DNA of 64,000 nucleotides from assembly GCF_947077765.1 (NCBI RefSeq), contig NZ_CAMTTF010000002.1:248001-312000 (forward strand). Direction: 5' to 3'. The notes under the pieces were generated by a model. That model was not told the origin of the DNA and did no database searches. It worked only from the letters and a program-made list of their open reading frames with translations. The position numbers and the translations under genes are program-made. This DNA comes from Salinibacter grassmerensis. GTDB taxonomy: Bacteria > Bacteroidota > Rhodothermia > Rhodothermales > Salinibacteraceae. Below are positions 37,036-46,126 of the stretch, piece after piece (the first letter of the stretch is position 1; every line of letters begins with the position of its first letter).

Positions 37036-37329
37036 ATGAACAACGATCACGACCTCGCCTGGTACCAGGCACAGTGGGACGAGCTGGTCGACGTGCTTTC
37101 GGTCGAAGATTCCGATGCCGTCGTGTCCGAAGTGCGGCGCCTGCGGAAGCAGGCAGAGGCCCTATCGGTTCAGCACGAGGCCCTTGCGGAGGCCGGGGTC
37201 GAGAATCCCGAGAAGGCGCTCCGCATGATCGACAACATGGCGGATCAGCTCGAAGAGTTGTACGCGGAGCGCGACCACCCCGAGCTGCCCGTCAAGCCGG
37301 AGGAAGAGACGGACGGGGCGGCCGAGTAA
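37036..37329 (+). CDS. Small acidic coiled-coil protein, unknown
   Basis: A 97-residue, strongly acidic helical protein (MNNDHDLAWYQAQWDELVDVL ... then charged heptad-like segments EVRRLRKQAEALSVQHEALAEAG and MIDNMADQLEELYAERD). I do not recognise a family. The open frame extends far upstream inside glmM in another frame, but the ATG at 37036 starts the part with coding character. It ends 60 bp before an ANL-type gene on the same strand, with which it may be expressed. An inverted repeat CCTTTTC/GAAAAGG lies at 36878-36907 between glmM and this gene. Confidence 0.6.
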   Translation: MNNDHDLAWYQAQWDELVDVLSVEDSDAVVSEVRRLRKQAEALSVQHEALAEAGVENPEKALRMIDNMADQLEELYAERDHPELPVKPEEETDGAAE

Positions 37330-37389
37330 CGGCTCGGTCACTGTCCACCGGTTCCGTTTTGTCCTACAGTTCTCCTTGCCCGATCCCTC

Positions 37390-38922
37390 ATGCAGGCAAC
37401 AGCTCCCCCATCTCGATCGGGCAGCGCGGCGCGGCCCTCTCCAGCAGCCCCCACCGGGGTGGTTGCGGACCTGCAGGCTGCGCTCGCGCAGTGTCCGGCC
37501 GACGGGATGGCCACGGACGAGAATCCATGGCAGGAGCTCTTCTACGAGCATCTGCGAGACGAGGGGCTGCCCGCCTTCGTAAAAAACGACGCCGTAACCC
37601 CGGCAGGATCGCTGTGGACGGGCGCCCGGCGGTGGACAGAATCGTTCCGCGAGGCGTCGCTTCAGGCTGGAGACCGACTTGTCGTGTCCCTTCCGCCGTC
37701 GACGGCCTTCATCCAGGTGCTCATCGCGGCACTGTGGGAGGGCCTCACCATTGCGGTGGTTCCGCCGGACGAAGACATCAACGGGGTTGGTTCGGCCCTG
37801 GACGCCCGCGGTGCGATCGCTTCTGAGCCTGGATCGTACCGCTGGACGGCGAATCCGTACGCGGGGCCGGCCTCCGGGCCGGATGCGCTCCGGCCGGCGG
37901 AGACGCCTCCAACCCCTGACGTTCGCTTTCTTCTACGCACCTCCGGCACCACGCAGTTGGCCCGATGGATTGCACTGTCGGACCGCAATGTGCTGTCGGT
38001 GCTGGCGAGTCATCTTCCACACCTGACCCTGCGACGAGCGCGGGTGCTGTCCGTCCTCCCCTGGTCGCACGTCTTCGGGCTGGTGCTGGACCTGCTGCCG
38101 GCGCTCCTGGCCGGCGCCGAGATCATCCGGGATCCGGACGGGGGACGCGACCCAGCGTCCCTGGCGTCCCTGGGCGAAGCCTGGGGGGCCACGCATCTCT
38201 CGGCCGTGCCGCTCACGATTCAGCGCCTGCTGGACACCGACCAGGGCCCCGCACTGCTTCGCCGCCTGCATGGGGGCATTGTGGGGGGCGCCCCGGTATC
38301 GGGGCCGCTCGCGGATCGCCTGGCGGAGACGCAGCTTCGTGCAGGCTACGGGCAGACGGAGGCCGCGCCCGGCATTGCGCTGGGGGCGCCGGGAGAGTGG
38401 GCCGCTCACTACCTGGGACGCCCCCTCGGATGCCAGGTGCGGGTGGCAGAAGACGGCGAGCTCTTGTTTGAGGGGCCGAATGCCCATGTGGGCGTGTGGC
38501 GACGGCACGAGGGACTTGAGCGACGGGCCCCAGCCCGGACCGTCCGTACAGGCGACCTCGTCCGCCGGGAGGGGGAGGATTTCTTCTTTGAAGGACGCAA
38601 AGATACGGCATTCAAGTTGTCGAACGGGCGCTTCGTGCAGGCGGGGACGTGGGAGGCGCGCCTCAAGAGCGAGTTCCCAGGCCTCCACGACGCCCTGCTG
38701 TTTACGCCGGCCGGGACGGACATTGCGGTCGCCCTCTGCGTCGACCCGTCCGCCTCAAAAGAGCCTTCCGAGGCGGCAATCCGGGATGTCCTCGGACGTC
38801 TGGGGCACCGGCTTGCCGGATGCATCCAGGTTGCTCCCCAGAATTGGTCACAGGGGAACAAGGGCACGGTCGATCGAGATGAGATGACCCGTCGACTCCG
38901 GGCGTCTCATTTTCGGGACTAG
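37390..38922 (+). CDS. Divergent ANL-superfamily adenylate-forming protein
   Basis: The 510-residue protein aligns with acyl-CoA synthetases but has an altered P-loop. The usual TSGTTGxPKG reads TSGTTQLARW (near 188). Other motifs are kept: YGQTEAAPG (near 319), RTGDLVRREGEDFFFEGRKD (near 390), and a Lys in QGNKGTVDRDE near the C-terminus, the position of the adenylation Lys. The first ~25 residues are Ser/Pro/Ala-rich. The substrate is unknown. It could be a real ligase with relaxed nucleotide binding or a non-catalytic relative. Confidence 0.8.
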   Translation: MQATAPPSRSGSAARPSPAAPTGVVADLQAALAQCPADGMATDENPWQELFYEHLRDEGLPAFVKNDAVTPAGSLWTGARRWTESFREASLQAGDRLVVSLPPSTAFIQVLIAALWEGLTIAVVPPDEDINGVGSALDARGAIASEPGSYRWTANPYAGPASGPDALRPAETPPTPDVRFLLRTSGTTQLARWIALSDRNVLSVLASHLPHLTLRRARVLSVLPWSHVFGLVLDLLPALLAGAEIIRDPDGGRDPASLASLGEAWGATHLSAVPLTIQRLLDTDQGPALLRRLHGGIVGGAPVSGPLADRLAETQLRAGYGQTEAAPGIALGAPGEWAAHYLGRPLGCQVRVAEDGELLFEGPNAHVGVWRRHEGLERRAPARTVRTGDLVRREGEDFFFEGRKDTAFKLSNGRFVQAGTWEARLKSEFPGLHDALLFTPAGTDIAVALCVDPSASKEPSEAAIRDVLGRLGHRLAGCIQVAPQNWSQGNKGTVDRDEMTRRLRASHFRD

Positions 38923-38991
38923 GACGGGTGTCTCCAGCGGCACGACCCTTCTCCTTTCTCACTATGTTTCTCTCCACTGTACGCTCCCACC

Positions 38992-39483
38992 ATGCCGACT
39001 CCCACTACGCCCGGTCCCGATCAAGAATCTGTTTGGGACTACCCACGCCCCCCAGCTCTCGAATCGGAAGACCGGCGCATCCGGGTCGTCTTCAATGAGG
39101 CCACCATCGCCGACACGACCGACGCGCTGCGGGTCCTCGAAACGAGCCATCCCCCGGTGTACTACGTGCCCCCGGAGGACATCGCCACCGAGCACCTGGA
39201 GCGCGAGCAGCAGACCACGATGTGCGAGTTTAAGGGGCGCGCCGTGTACTACACCCTTACGGTCGGTGACCGCTCCTCGCGGAGTGCGGCCTGGGGCTAT
39301 CCGGATCCGACGGCCCGATTTGCCGAACTGCAGAACTACGTTACGTTCTACGCCAGCAAGGTAGACGAGTGCTACGTTGGTGACGAAGAGGCCCGTGCCC
39401 AGGAGGGGGACTTCTACGGCGGCTGGATTACCGACGATGTCGTCGGGCCCTTCAAGGGCGGGCCCGGCACGATGGGGTGGTAG
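38992..39483 (+). CDS. DUF427-family protein
   Basis: The 163-residue DUF427 protein has the family phrases RVVFNEATIADTTDALRVLE, PPVYYVPPEDI, TMCEFKGRAVYYTL and AWGYPDPTARFAELQNYVTFYASKVDECYV. The final GGWITDDVVGPFKGGPGTMGW is also typical. The fold is a small beta-barrel and the function is unestablished. It converges with the trans-sulfuration gene with 16 bp between stops. Confidence 0.92.
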   Translation: MPTPTTPGPDQESVWDYPRPPALESEDRRIRVVFNEATIADTTDALRVLETSHPPVYYVPPEDIATEHLEREQQTTMCEFKGRAVYYTLTVGDRSSRSAAWGYPDPTARFAELQNYVTFYASKVDECYVGDEEARAQEGDFYGGWITDDVVGPFKGGPGTMGW

Positions 39484-39499
39484 CCCGCCCAGACATGAG

Positions 39500-40702
39500 C
39501 TACACGCGGGACAGTGCACGATCAAGGTCGTCCCGCAGGTCCTCGAACGACTCCACCCCTACGCTCAAGCGGATCAGCGAGTCCGTGAGCCCGATCTTTT
39601 CACGCTCCTCGGCGGGGATGGAGGCGTGGGTCATGGAGGCCGGGTGTTCGATGAGACTTTCCACCCCGCCGAGGCTCTCGGCGAGGGTGAAAACCTCAGC
39701 GGCGTCCAGAATGGCGAGGGCCTTGTTCATTTCGTCGTCGGCCAGCTCGAACGAGATCATGCCGCCGTAATCCGACATCTGCTTCTGTGCCAGCGCGTGG
39801 CCGGGATGAGAGGGCAGGCCGGGGTACCGCACGTGCCCCACCTTGTCGTGCGCATTAAGCATCTGAGCCAGCCGCCGGGCACTGGAGCAGTGCTGCTCCA
39901 TGCGCAGGTGAAGGGTTTTGGTCCCCCGGAGTGTCAGGAAGCAGTCCATGGGCCCGGGAGAAGCGCCGGTGCTCTTGATCTGAAAGCGCAGTTTCTCCGC
40001 CCATTCGTCCGAGTCCGTGCACACGGCCCCGAGGATAAGGTCGGAGTGGCCGCCCAAGTACTTTGTGGCGGAGTGGAGGACAAGGTCGGCGCCGTGAGCG
40101 AGGGGCTGCTGGAGATACGGGGTGGCGAAGGTGTTGTCGACCGCCACGGTGATGTCGTGGGCGTGGGCCCGCTCGGCAAGCGCCTCGATGTCGACCAATC
40201 GCATGAGCGGGTTGGTGGGCGTCTCGACCCAGAGCAGCGCCGTATCCTCGGTGAACGCGTTCGTCACCGCGTCCGGATCGCTCATGTCCACGAAGGAGGT
40301 CTGGATGTTGAGGGGTTCGAAGACCTCCCGCAGCAGTCGGTAGGTGCCGCCGTACAGGTCGTCCGTCGCCACGACATGGTCGCCGGGGCGCAGGCTCTTG
40401 ACAATCGCATCAATGCCGGCCACGCCGGAGCTGAACGCGATGCCGTGCTCGGCCCCCTCCAGGGAGGCCAGGTTGCCCTCTAGGGCCGTGCGGGTGGGAT
40501 TCGACACTCGTGAGTACTCGTGTCCCTTGTGCTCGCCCGGGGCGGCCTGTGCGTACGTGGAGGTCTGGTAGATGGGCGTCATGACCGCGCCGGTGGAGGG
40601 ATCGGGCTGTTGCCCGGCGTGCACGGCCCGGGTCCCAAACCCGTCGGCCTCGAGGGACGCGTTGTCGTGGGGGAGAGTATCGTACGGGGGAGAGTCGGGC
40701 AT
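39500..40702 (-). CDS. Trans-sulfuration PLP enzyme (cystathionine gamma-synthase/lyase family)
   Basis: A 400-residue Cys/Met-metabolism PLP enzyme. The internal aldimine lysine is in SATKYLGGHSD (K214). N-terminal YSRVSNPTRTALEGNLASLEG, SSGVAGIDAIV and VETPTNPLMRLVDI are family signatures, and SLGGVESLIEHPASMTH lies near the end. It probably forms or cleaves cystathionine. Synthase, gamma-lyase and O-acetylhomoserine-type activities cannot be separated from sequence alone here. The upstream neighbour on the same strand is a TPR lipoprotein with its own terminator. Confidence 0.88.
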   Translation of the reverse strand: MPDSPPYDTLPHDNASLEADGFGTRAVHAGQQPDPSTGAVMTPIYQTSTYAQAAPGEHKGHEYSRVSNPTRTALEGNLASLEGAEHGIAFSSGVAGIDAIVKSLRPGDHVVATDDLYGGTYRLLREVFEPLNIQTSFVDMSDPDAVTNAFTEDTALLWVETPTNPLMRLVDIEALAERAHAHDITVAVDNTFATPYLQQPLAHGADLVLHSATKYLGGHSDLILGAVCTDSDEWAEKLRFQIKSTGASPGPMDCFLTLRGTKTLHLRMEQHCSSARRLAQMLNAHDKVGHVRYPGLPSHPGHALAQKQMSDYGGMISFELADDEMNKALAILDAAEVFTLAESLGGVESLIEHPASMTHASIPAEEREKIGLTDSLIRLSVGVESFEDLRDDLDRALSRV

Positions 40703-40785
40703 CCGTCAAAATATGGGTTGTGAGGAGAAAAAGACGTACGGCGCTAGGCCGAGGAACTCGGGCGTGCCTCCGTCAGAGGCCCGCA

Positions 40786-40824
40786 AAACAGCAAGCCCCG
40801 AGCCTCCTGTGAGAGACCCGGGGC
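40786..40824 (-). terminator. Terminator of the TPR lipoprotein gene
   Basis: Read on the minus strand: stem GCCCCG/CGGGGC around an ~18-nt loop, then TTGCTGTTTT. It lies 38 bp after the stop of the TPR gene and before the trans-sulfuration gene. Confidence 0.7.
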
Positions 40825-40861
40825 GAGCGTCGAACCGAGATGGGGCTCACGTGGGAAGTCG

Positions 40862-42406
40862 CTAGTTTGTGCTGCTTCCGCCGCCTGTGCCCGCACTGGC
40901 ACACTGCTTGACCCCTTCGGCCTTGTCCGTCTGCTCGGTCTGCACGTATGCCTGGAGGAGGGCCGAGCATGCGTTCTGTCGGTACTGGCCATTTGGGCCG
41001 GCCAGTTGTCGGGCCCGCTCCAGGGGCGGGATGGCGTTCTGGAAGAACTGGAGGCGCTGCTCGTCCAGATTCTTGATCGTCTGCGCCTCCTCTTGCGTCG
41101 GCTTGCGGTTCTGGGCCATCACGGAGTCGCGGACGGACACCAGGCTGTCCTGAAGGACTACGCCCTTGTTCAGGTACGCGGCACCGAGGTTGTACTGCTT
41201 TTTGGGGTCGTCGGCGTCAAGCTCCACGGCTTCGGCGAGCTGCTCAATCGCCTCGTCGTACCGGTCCGAGTTTAGCAGGAGGGAGCCGTAATTATACCGG
41301 TAGCGCGCATTCTCCGGGTTGTTCTCAATTTGCTCCCGGTAGGCCTGCATGGCTTCCTCGGTGTTTCCGAGGTTATTGAGCGCACTCAGGCGCTGGTTTT
41401 GAAGTTCCGCGAGGGGCGTCACGCTGGAGAGGTCTTCCGAGATCGTGATCTCTTCCAGTGCGGTGGTTTGGCTGTTGGCCACCTGGGTGCCCTGCGTATA
41501 CAGGCCGACCTGTAGGCGTCCCTTTGTTTGCTTGCGGCCGCCGTCCTGCTTCTGAAAGGCTCCGGAGACCATGCCGTCGCTGGTCGAGAGTTCAATCCGG
41601 TCGGGCGTGGTGCCTTCCACCTGCCGGGAGGAGCCTCCGGTCTCGATGGTCCCGGTATAACTCAGCCCGCGAGTGCCCTGGACCCGAAAGTGAGTGGGAC
41701 GATTCGAGAGGTCGTCGAGGGCCCGCTCGGTTACCTCGAGGGCCTTTTCTGACTGGTCATTCTGGCGGTACAACTGGGCAAGAATGTTGTACACGTCCTT
41801 CGTGGGCTCCGCCTCCTTCTCAAGGTAACGCTCCAGAATGGGAATCACGCTGGACATTTCCTGCATGCCCTGGTCCCCTCCCTCAAGACGAGCAGCCTGC
41901 AGGCGGGCAAACGCCTCGTTCCGGATGGGCCCCGTTGAGTCCGGCTGAATCGCGCCCGCGGCGCCGAAGTACGCCGCCGCACGCAGGTAGTCGGACTTCT
42001 GGCTTGATTGCTGGGCCCGGTTGAAGGCATCGGCGCCCTTCTGAAACTCCTGGATGAACGCGAGCTCACGCTGGTTCTTGACGTCGCTTCGTCGTCCCGG
42101 GTCAAACTCGATGGCCTTCTCTTCGGCCTCCCGGGCCTGGCGGTAGCGCTGCTTGTATTCCTCGGGCGGCGCCGTGCTGTCGGCCATCTGGCGCAGGATT
42201 CGGGCCTTCATTGCATAGGCCTGGGCGTTGGCCGAGTCTTGGGCAATGGCCGAGTCGACGTTGGCGAGGGCCCGGTCGTAGCTCTCCTGCTCCATGGCGT
42301 CCTCGGCGGCGCTCATGTTCGGATTTCCGGCCGAGCACCCTGAAAGGGCCACGAGCCCGAAGCTTCCCAGGACGAGTGCAAAGAGCGCTGATTGTCGGAT
42401 CGTCAT
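40862..42406 (-). CDS. TPR-repeat lipoprotein
   Basis: A 514-residue protein with signal peptide and lipobox LVALSGC (Cys24), starting at MTIRQSALF; a further 15 open codons upstream are unlikely to be used. Several TPR units are visible, e.g. YDRALANVDSAIAQDSANAQAYAMKARIL near the start, AMQAYREQIENNPENARYRYNYGSLLL and YDEAIEQLAEAVELDADDPKKQYNLGAAYLNKG later. It probably acts as a periplasmic protein-interaction scaffold at the envelope. The partner is unknown. The C-terminus is Gly/Ser-rich. Confidence 0.85.
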   Translation of the reverse strand: MTIRQSALFALVLGSFGLVALSGCSAGNPNMSAAEDAMEQESYDRALANVDSAIAQDSANAQAYAMKARILRQMADSTAPPEEYKQRYRQAREAEEKAIEFDPGRRSDVKNQRELAFIQEFQKGADAFNRAQQSSQKSDYLRAAAYFGAAGAIQPDSTGPIRNEAFARLQAARLEGGDQGMQEMSSVIPILERYLEKEAEPTKDVYNILAQLYRQNDQSEKALEVTERALDDLSNRPTHFRVQGTRGLSYTGTIETGGSSRQVEGTTPDRIELSTSDGMVSGAFQKQDGGRKQTKGRLQVGLYTQGTQVANSQTTALEEITISEDLSSVTPLAELQNQRLSALNNLGNTEEAMQAYREQIENNPENARYRYNYGSLLLNSDRYDEAIEQLAEAVELDADDPKKQYNLGAAYLNKGVVLQDSLVSVRDSVMAQNRKPTQEEAQTIKNLDEQRLQFFQNAIPPLERARQLAGPNGQYRQNACSALLQAYVQTEQTDKAEGVKQCASAGTGGGSSTN

Positions 42407-42783
42407 GGTGGCAAAGTCGTGATCAGTGGAGTTCAGGTGAGGATGCGGCATCCGAATTCCGACGGCCGAACGAGGCGATCTGGTAACCCTGGGCCGGATT
42501 GAGAGAATGTTGAAGAGCGGAATCCATATGCTATTCTATGATAGCAGGAATGTGGAGCTCATTCAATACGTTTCGGCGTCAGCGCCGTGAACTTCCGATT
42601 CATCGAGGAGAACTGGCGCGTTGTAACTGCTCGTCTGCTTTCCTTTCTTAGGGATGCGCTGGCGGCGACGGTTCCTCGTGGAACGGTCGTCGGGGTGGGG
42701 GCACTCCGGCACGGCGCTGTGCGATAGCGCGGCAGCTCGCCGATGCTGATCTTCGCCGTCTTTCCCAGTCCGTTCCGATTCCC
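42407..42783. other. Divergent intergenic region, TPR lipoprotein / 334-aa protein (377 bp)
   Basis: No coding sequence that I trust. An inverted repeat TGCTAT-N6-ATAGCA lies at 42529-42546 in a locally AT-rich patch, a possible operator or promoter element for either gene. Confidence 0.4.
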
Positions 42784-43788
42784 ATGGAAGCCCCCGACCG
42801 GTCCGACTCCCTCATCACGCCCAGCCTCCGGGCCTTTCTCCACGACGTGATCGATTACGCCGGCCTGTTCCCGCCGGCGGATTTGTCCCTCCATCGCGCG
42901 TTCCAGAGCTACGCGGAGTACCGGCACGAGGAGGAGGCCTGGATGTTGTCGCGCTTCGTGCTCCCGGTGCGGCGCCTCTCCGATCTGAAGGCCAAGCGTC
43001 CCCTGCTGAAGGAGGGCGCGCGGTACGACCTCTCGGTGCTGGGAACGGGGGGCGATACGGTCGACACGTTCCTGCAGGCGTTCGAGCGGGACCTGCAGGC
43101 CATCGAAGATTTTGGCGACGGCATCGCGGAGCGGGCCCAGGTCGACGTCATGGAGGTGCCCCTCCCCGAGGCACTGGTGGGCGCCTCGCAGGAAGAGGGG
43201 ATTGAGTTTCTGGAGTCCATCACCCGTACCCTCGTCACGACCGGGACGCCCAAGCTCGACCTGTTCTTCGAAGTGCCCCTGCGGCGGGACGCCGTTGCCG
43301 GCCTCCCGGCACTGTGTGCCGCGGTGGCCGAGCACAATAGTCAGCAGGCCGTGCCGGCCCGCACCATTGCCGGACTGAAGGTGCGCTGCGGGGGGGCAGA
43401 GCCGACCGACGTCCCCTCGGTGGAAAACGTAGCGGCCCTCATCGTGGCCTGTCGAGACGCCGGGATCCCGTTCAAGGCCACCGCGGGACTACACCACCCG
43501 GTGCGCCACTACGACGATGGGTTGGACACGGACATGCACGGCTTCCTCAATGTCTTTGCCGCTGCGGTCCTGGCGGCCGAGCACAACCTCGACTCCCCGG
43601 AGGTGCAGGCCGTTCTCTCGGAGGGAAACGCGGACAACTTTCGGTTCCTCAAAGACGCCTTCGCGTGGCGGGACCTGACTGTCTCGATCGACGACGTTCA
43701 GTACGCCCGCGAGAACCTGGCCCTCTCATTTGGCAGTTGTAGCTTCGAAGAGCCCGTCGATCACCTGCGCGATCTGGAGTGGCTCTGA
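42784..43788 (+). CDS. Conserved protein of unknown function next to fumarylacetoacetase
   Basis: A 334-residue soluble protein without signal peptide. Phrases that look conserved are FLHDVIDYAGLFPPADLSL near the N-terminus, AGLKVRCGGAEPTDVPS (near 197) and PFKATAGLHHPVRHYD (near 229), which suggest a TIM-barrel-like active site with paired His. I do not know a characterised homologue. The fahA gene starts 55 bp downstream on the same strand, pointing to a shared pathway such as aromatic amino-acid breakdown. That link is inference. Confidence 0.75.
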   Translation: MEAPDRSDSLITPSLRAFLHDVIDYAGLFPPADLSLHRAFQSYAEYRHEEEAWMLSRFVLPVRRLSDLKAKRPLLKEGARYDLSVLGTGGDTVDTFLQAFERDLQAIEDFGDGIAERAQVDVMEVPLPEALVGASQEEGIEFLESITRTLVTTGTPKLDLFFEVPLRRDAVAGLPALCAAVAEHNSQQAVPARTIAGLKVRCGGAEPTDVPSVENVAALIVACRDAGIPFKATAGLHHPVRHYDDGLDTDMHGFLNVFAAAVLAAEHNLDSPEVQAVLSEGNADNFRFLKDAFAWRDLTVSIDDVQYARENLALSFGSCSFEEPVDHLRDLEWL

Positions 43789-43843
43789 TCCGCCCGCGCC
43801 CCCTTCACTTCTGCCTTCCACATCCTCAATTCTTCCTCGCTGC

Positions 43844-45133
43844 ATGACCGACTCGATGCCCGATTCGTCCCTCACGTCCTTCCTGGAGGTAGCGGCCGAC
43901 CATCCGTTTCCCATCCAAAACCTTCCGTACGGCGTCTTCATCCCTCCCGAGACGACTGTGCCCCGGGTGGGGGCAGCCATCGGAGACCAGGTGCTTGACC
44001 TCGCCACGCTCAACAACGAAGGGGTGTTCGGTGTCCCTGAACTGCAGAACGAGCGTCCCTTCGCGCAGTCCACGCTGAACGAGTTCATGTCCCTCGGGCC
44101 CTCCGCCTGGTCGGCCGTCCGGAGTCGCCTGCAGGCACTCCTCCGGGCCGACACGGCGGAACTACGCGACGACGCGTCCCTCCGGAACCGGGTGCTCCAC
44201 CCTCAGGCCGACGTATCGCTTCGGCTGCCGGTCGACATTGGGGACTACACGGACTTCTACTCCTCGAAACAGCACGCAACCAACGTCGGGACGATGTTTC
44301 GGGGAGCCGAGAATGCGCTGAAGGACAACTGGGTTCACCTGCCGGTGGGCTACCACGGACGGGCCAGCTCCGTCCTGCTGAGTGGCCGCGACGTGCAGCG
44401 GCCCTGTGGCCAGACCCGGCCCGACGCGGATGCGCCGCCGGTCTACGGACCGACCCAGCTGCTCGACTTCGAGCTCGAAACGGGCTTTTTCGTGGGGGAG
44501 GGCAATGAACTCGGCACGCCCATCTCGATCGACGAGGCGGACGACCAGATCTTTGGCATGGTGCTGGTCAACGACTGGAGCGCGCGGGACATTCAGGGAT
44601 GGGAGTACGAACCCCTCGGTCCCTTTCTGGGCAAGAGCTTCGCCACCACCATTTCGCCGTGGGTCGTGCCGATGGCGGCCCTCGAGCCGTTCCGGGTGGC
44701 CGGCCCCACGCAGGACCCCGAGCCGCTCGACTACCTGCAGTCCGACGGCGATGCGGCCTACGACGTGACCCTGGAGGTGGACCTCGAAACGCCGTCGATG
44801 ACGAGTCCGCACACGGTGTGCCGCAGCAACACCAAGCACCTGTACTGGACGATGCGCCAGCAGCTCGCCCACCACACCGTCAACGGCTGCAATGCCCGCC
44901 CGGGAGATCTTTTGGCGTCGGGCACCATCAGCGGGCCCACGGAGGACAGCTACGGCAGCATGTTGGAGCTGTCGTGGCGCGGGGAGGAGCCGGTGCCGCT
45001 GCCGGGAGACGAAACGCGCTCGTTCCTTGAGGACGGCGACCGGGTGACCATGCGGGCCTACGCGCAGGGGGACGACTACCGGGTCGGGTTCGGCACGGCA
45101 GACAGTCGGGTGCTCCCGGCGTCCTGTGCGTGA
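43844..45133 (+). CDS. fahA: Fumarylacetoacetase
   Basis: A 429-residue hydrolase that splits fumarylacetoacetate into fumarate and acetoacetate, the last step of tyrosine degradation. Motifs are IQNLPYGVF near the N-terminus, DYTDFYSSKQHATNVGTMFRG-type core (catalytic His in KQHAT), LPVGYHGRASS, LDFELETGFFVG, VLVNDWSARDIQGWEY and LASGTISGP. The ATG at 43844 is chosen; an in-frame region upstream overlaps the previous gene. Homogentisate dioxygenase is not in the window. Confidence 0.95.
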   Translation: MTDSMPDSSLTSFLEVAADHPFPIQNLPYGVFIPPETTVPRVGAAIGDQVLDLATLNNEGVFGVPELQNERPFAQSTLNEFMSLGPSAWSAVRSRLQALLRADTAELRDDASLRNRVLHPQADVSLRLPVDIGDYTDFYSSKQHATNVGTMFRGAENALKDNWVHLPVGYHGRASSVLLSGRDVQRPCGQTRPDADAPPVYGPTQLLDFELETGFFVGEGNELGTPISIDEADDQIFGMVLVNDWSARDIQGWEYEPLGPFLGKSFATTISPWVVPMAALEPFRVAGPTQDPEPLDYLQSDGDAAYDVTLEVDLETPSMTSPHTVCRSNTKHLYWTMRQQLAHHTVNGCNARPGDLLASGTISGPTEDSYGSMLELSWRGEEPVPLPGDETRSFLEDGDRVTMRAYAQGDDYRVGFGTADSRVLPASCA

Positions 45134-45431
45134 TCCGCAGGGCTGTGCAGGTGGGACCGTGCAGGGCACAGACGAATTGGCAGGGTAGAGTCCGGGCGGT
45201 TGCCGCCGTGGCAGAGCCGCCGGCGCGACCGTTGTCACAATTGCGGGTCCCTGCGTCTGGGCTGCCACCTCGTCCGGCGGGCCCGTCGAAGTGGCAGGGC
45301 ATTTCGGGGCATATCTGGGGTGGTACACGAGTTGCTTCTGTGTGTGAGTGGAATTCGACGCGAGAGGTCAGTCCACAGGACTGGCCCCGAGCGTCCTCAC
45401 AGACTTTGCAACCGAACCCCCTTACTTAGCT
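45134..45431. other. Intergenic region upstream of hsp20 (298 bp)
   Basis: No gene seen. A short perfect inverted repeat CAGTCC-ACA-GGACTG lies at 45369-45383, about 50 bp before the hsp20 start, where an operator could sit. No CIRCE-like repeat was found. Confidence 0.4.
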
Positions 45432-45878
45432 ATGACTCGCTTGACCCGCACCCGAAACCGAAACCTGAACGGCCTCCAGAACGAGATCGACCGCGTGTTC
45501 GACCGCTTCTTCCCGTCCCGAGACGAGAATGAGGAGAACACGTCCCCGCAGGCCGTGTGGCGCCCACGCATGGACCTCGTTGAGACGGAGGATGCCTACC
45601 GCCTTCACCTCGACATGCCGGGCATGAGCACGGACGACTTGACGATCAGCTACAAGAACGACGAGCTGGTCATTAGCGGCGAGCGCGAGAGCAGCCGCAC
45701 CGACGAGAACGAAGAGTTCGTGCGTGTGGAGCGCTCCTTTGGGCACTTCCGCCGCGCCTTCACCCTGCCCCAGACCGTGGACGCCGACAACATCGACGCG
45801 ACGTACGACAACGGCGTGTTGACAATCCGCGTGCCGAAGACCGAGGCGGTGAAGCCGCGCCAGATTGAGATCCAGTAG
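45432..45878 (+). CDS. Hsp20/alpha-crystallin small heat-shock protein
   Basis: A 148-residue holdase chaperone. The alpha-crystallin domain spans about residues 42-135: WRPRMDLVETEDAYRLHLDMPGMSTDDL, VISGERE, and a closing ATYDNGVLTIRVPK, the family A-x-x-x-N-G-V-L motif. The C-terminus contains the I-x-I element (IEIQ) used in oligomer contacts. The start MTRLTRTRNRN is preferred to an upstream in-frame start. Confidence 0.95.
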   Translation: MTRLTRTRNRNLNGLQNEIDRVFDRFFPSRDENEENTSPQAVWRPRMDLVETEDAYRLHLDMPGMSTDDLTISYKNDELVISGERESSRTDENEEFVRVERSFGHFRRAFTLPQTVDADNIDATYDNGVLTIRVPKTEAVKPRQIEIQ

Positions 45879-45951
45879 GGGAATCGCCCCGAACGTTCCA
45901 GAGACTGTCTCCCTCGGTCTCTTGCCGAGAGAGAACGGTCGTCAATACAAG

Positions 45952-45985
45952 CCCCTGTCCGGAGGATCCCGGGCAGGGGTTTTTT
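45952..45985 (+). terminator. Intrinsic terminator of hsp20
   Basis: CCCCTGTCCGG paired with CCGGGCAGGGG-type arm (11 bp, one G-T pair) and a short loop, then TTTTTT. A strong Rho-independent terminator 73 bp after the stop. Confidence 0.92.
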
Positions 45986-46126
45986 GCTGGCAGGGCAGGG
46001 TGTCTGGGAAATGCGGGGGGATCTGCAACGAGTTTCACGATTTTGGGCGGTGGTAGAGAAACCTCTGCCGGCGGAGAATCCTTCGACCCGGTGACTTCAA
46101 CCCTTCTACACCGACGCCTTTTGCCG

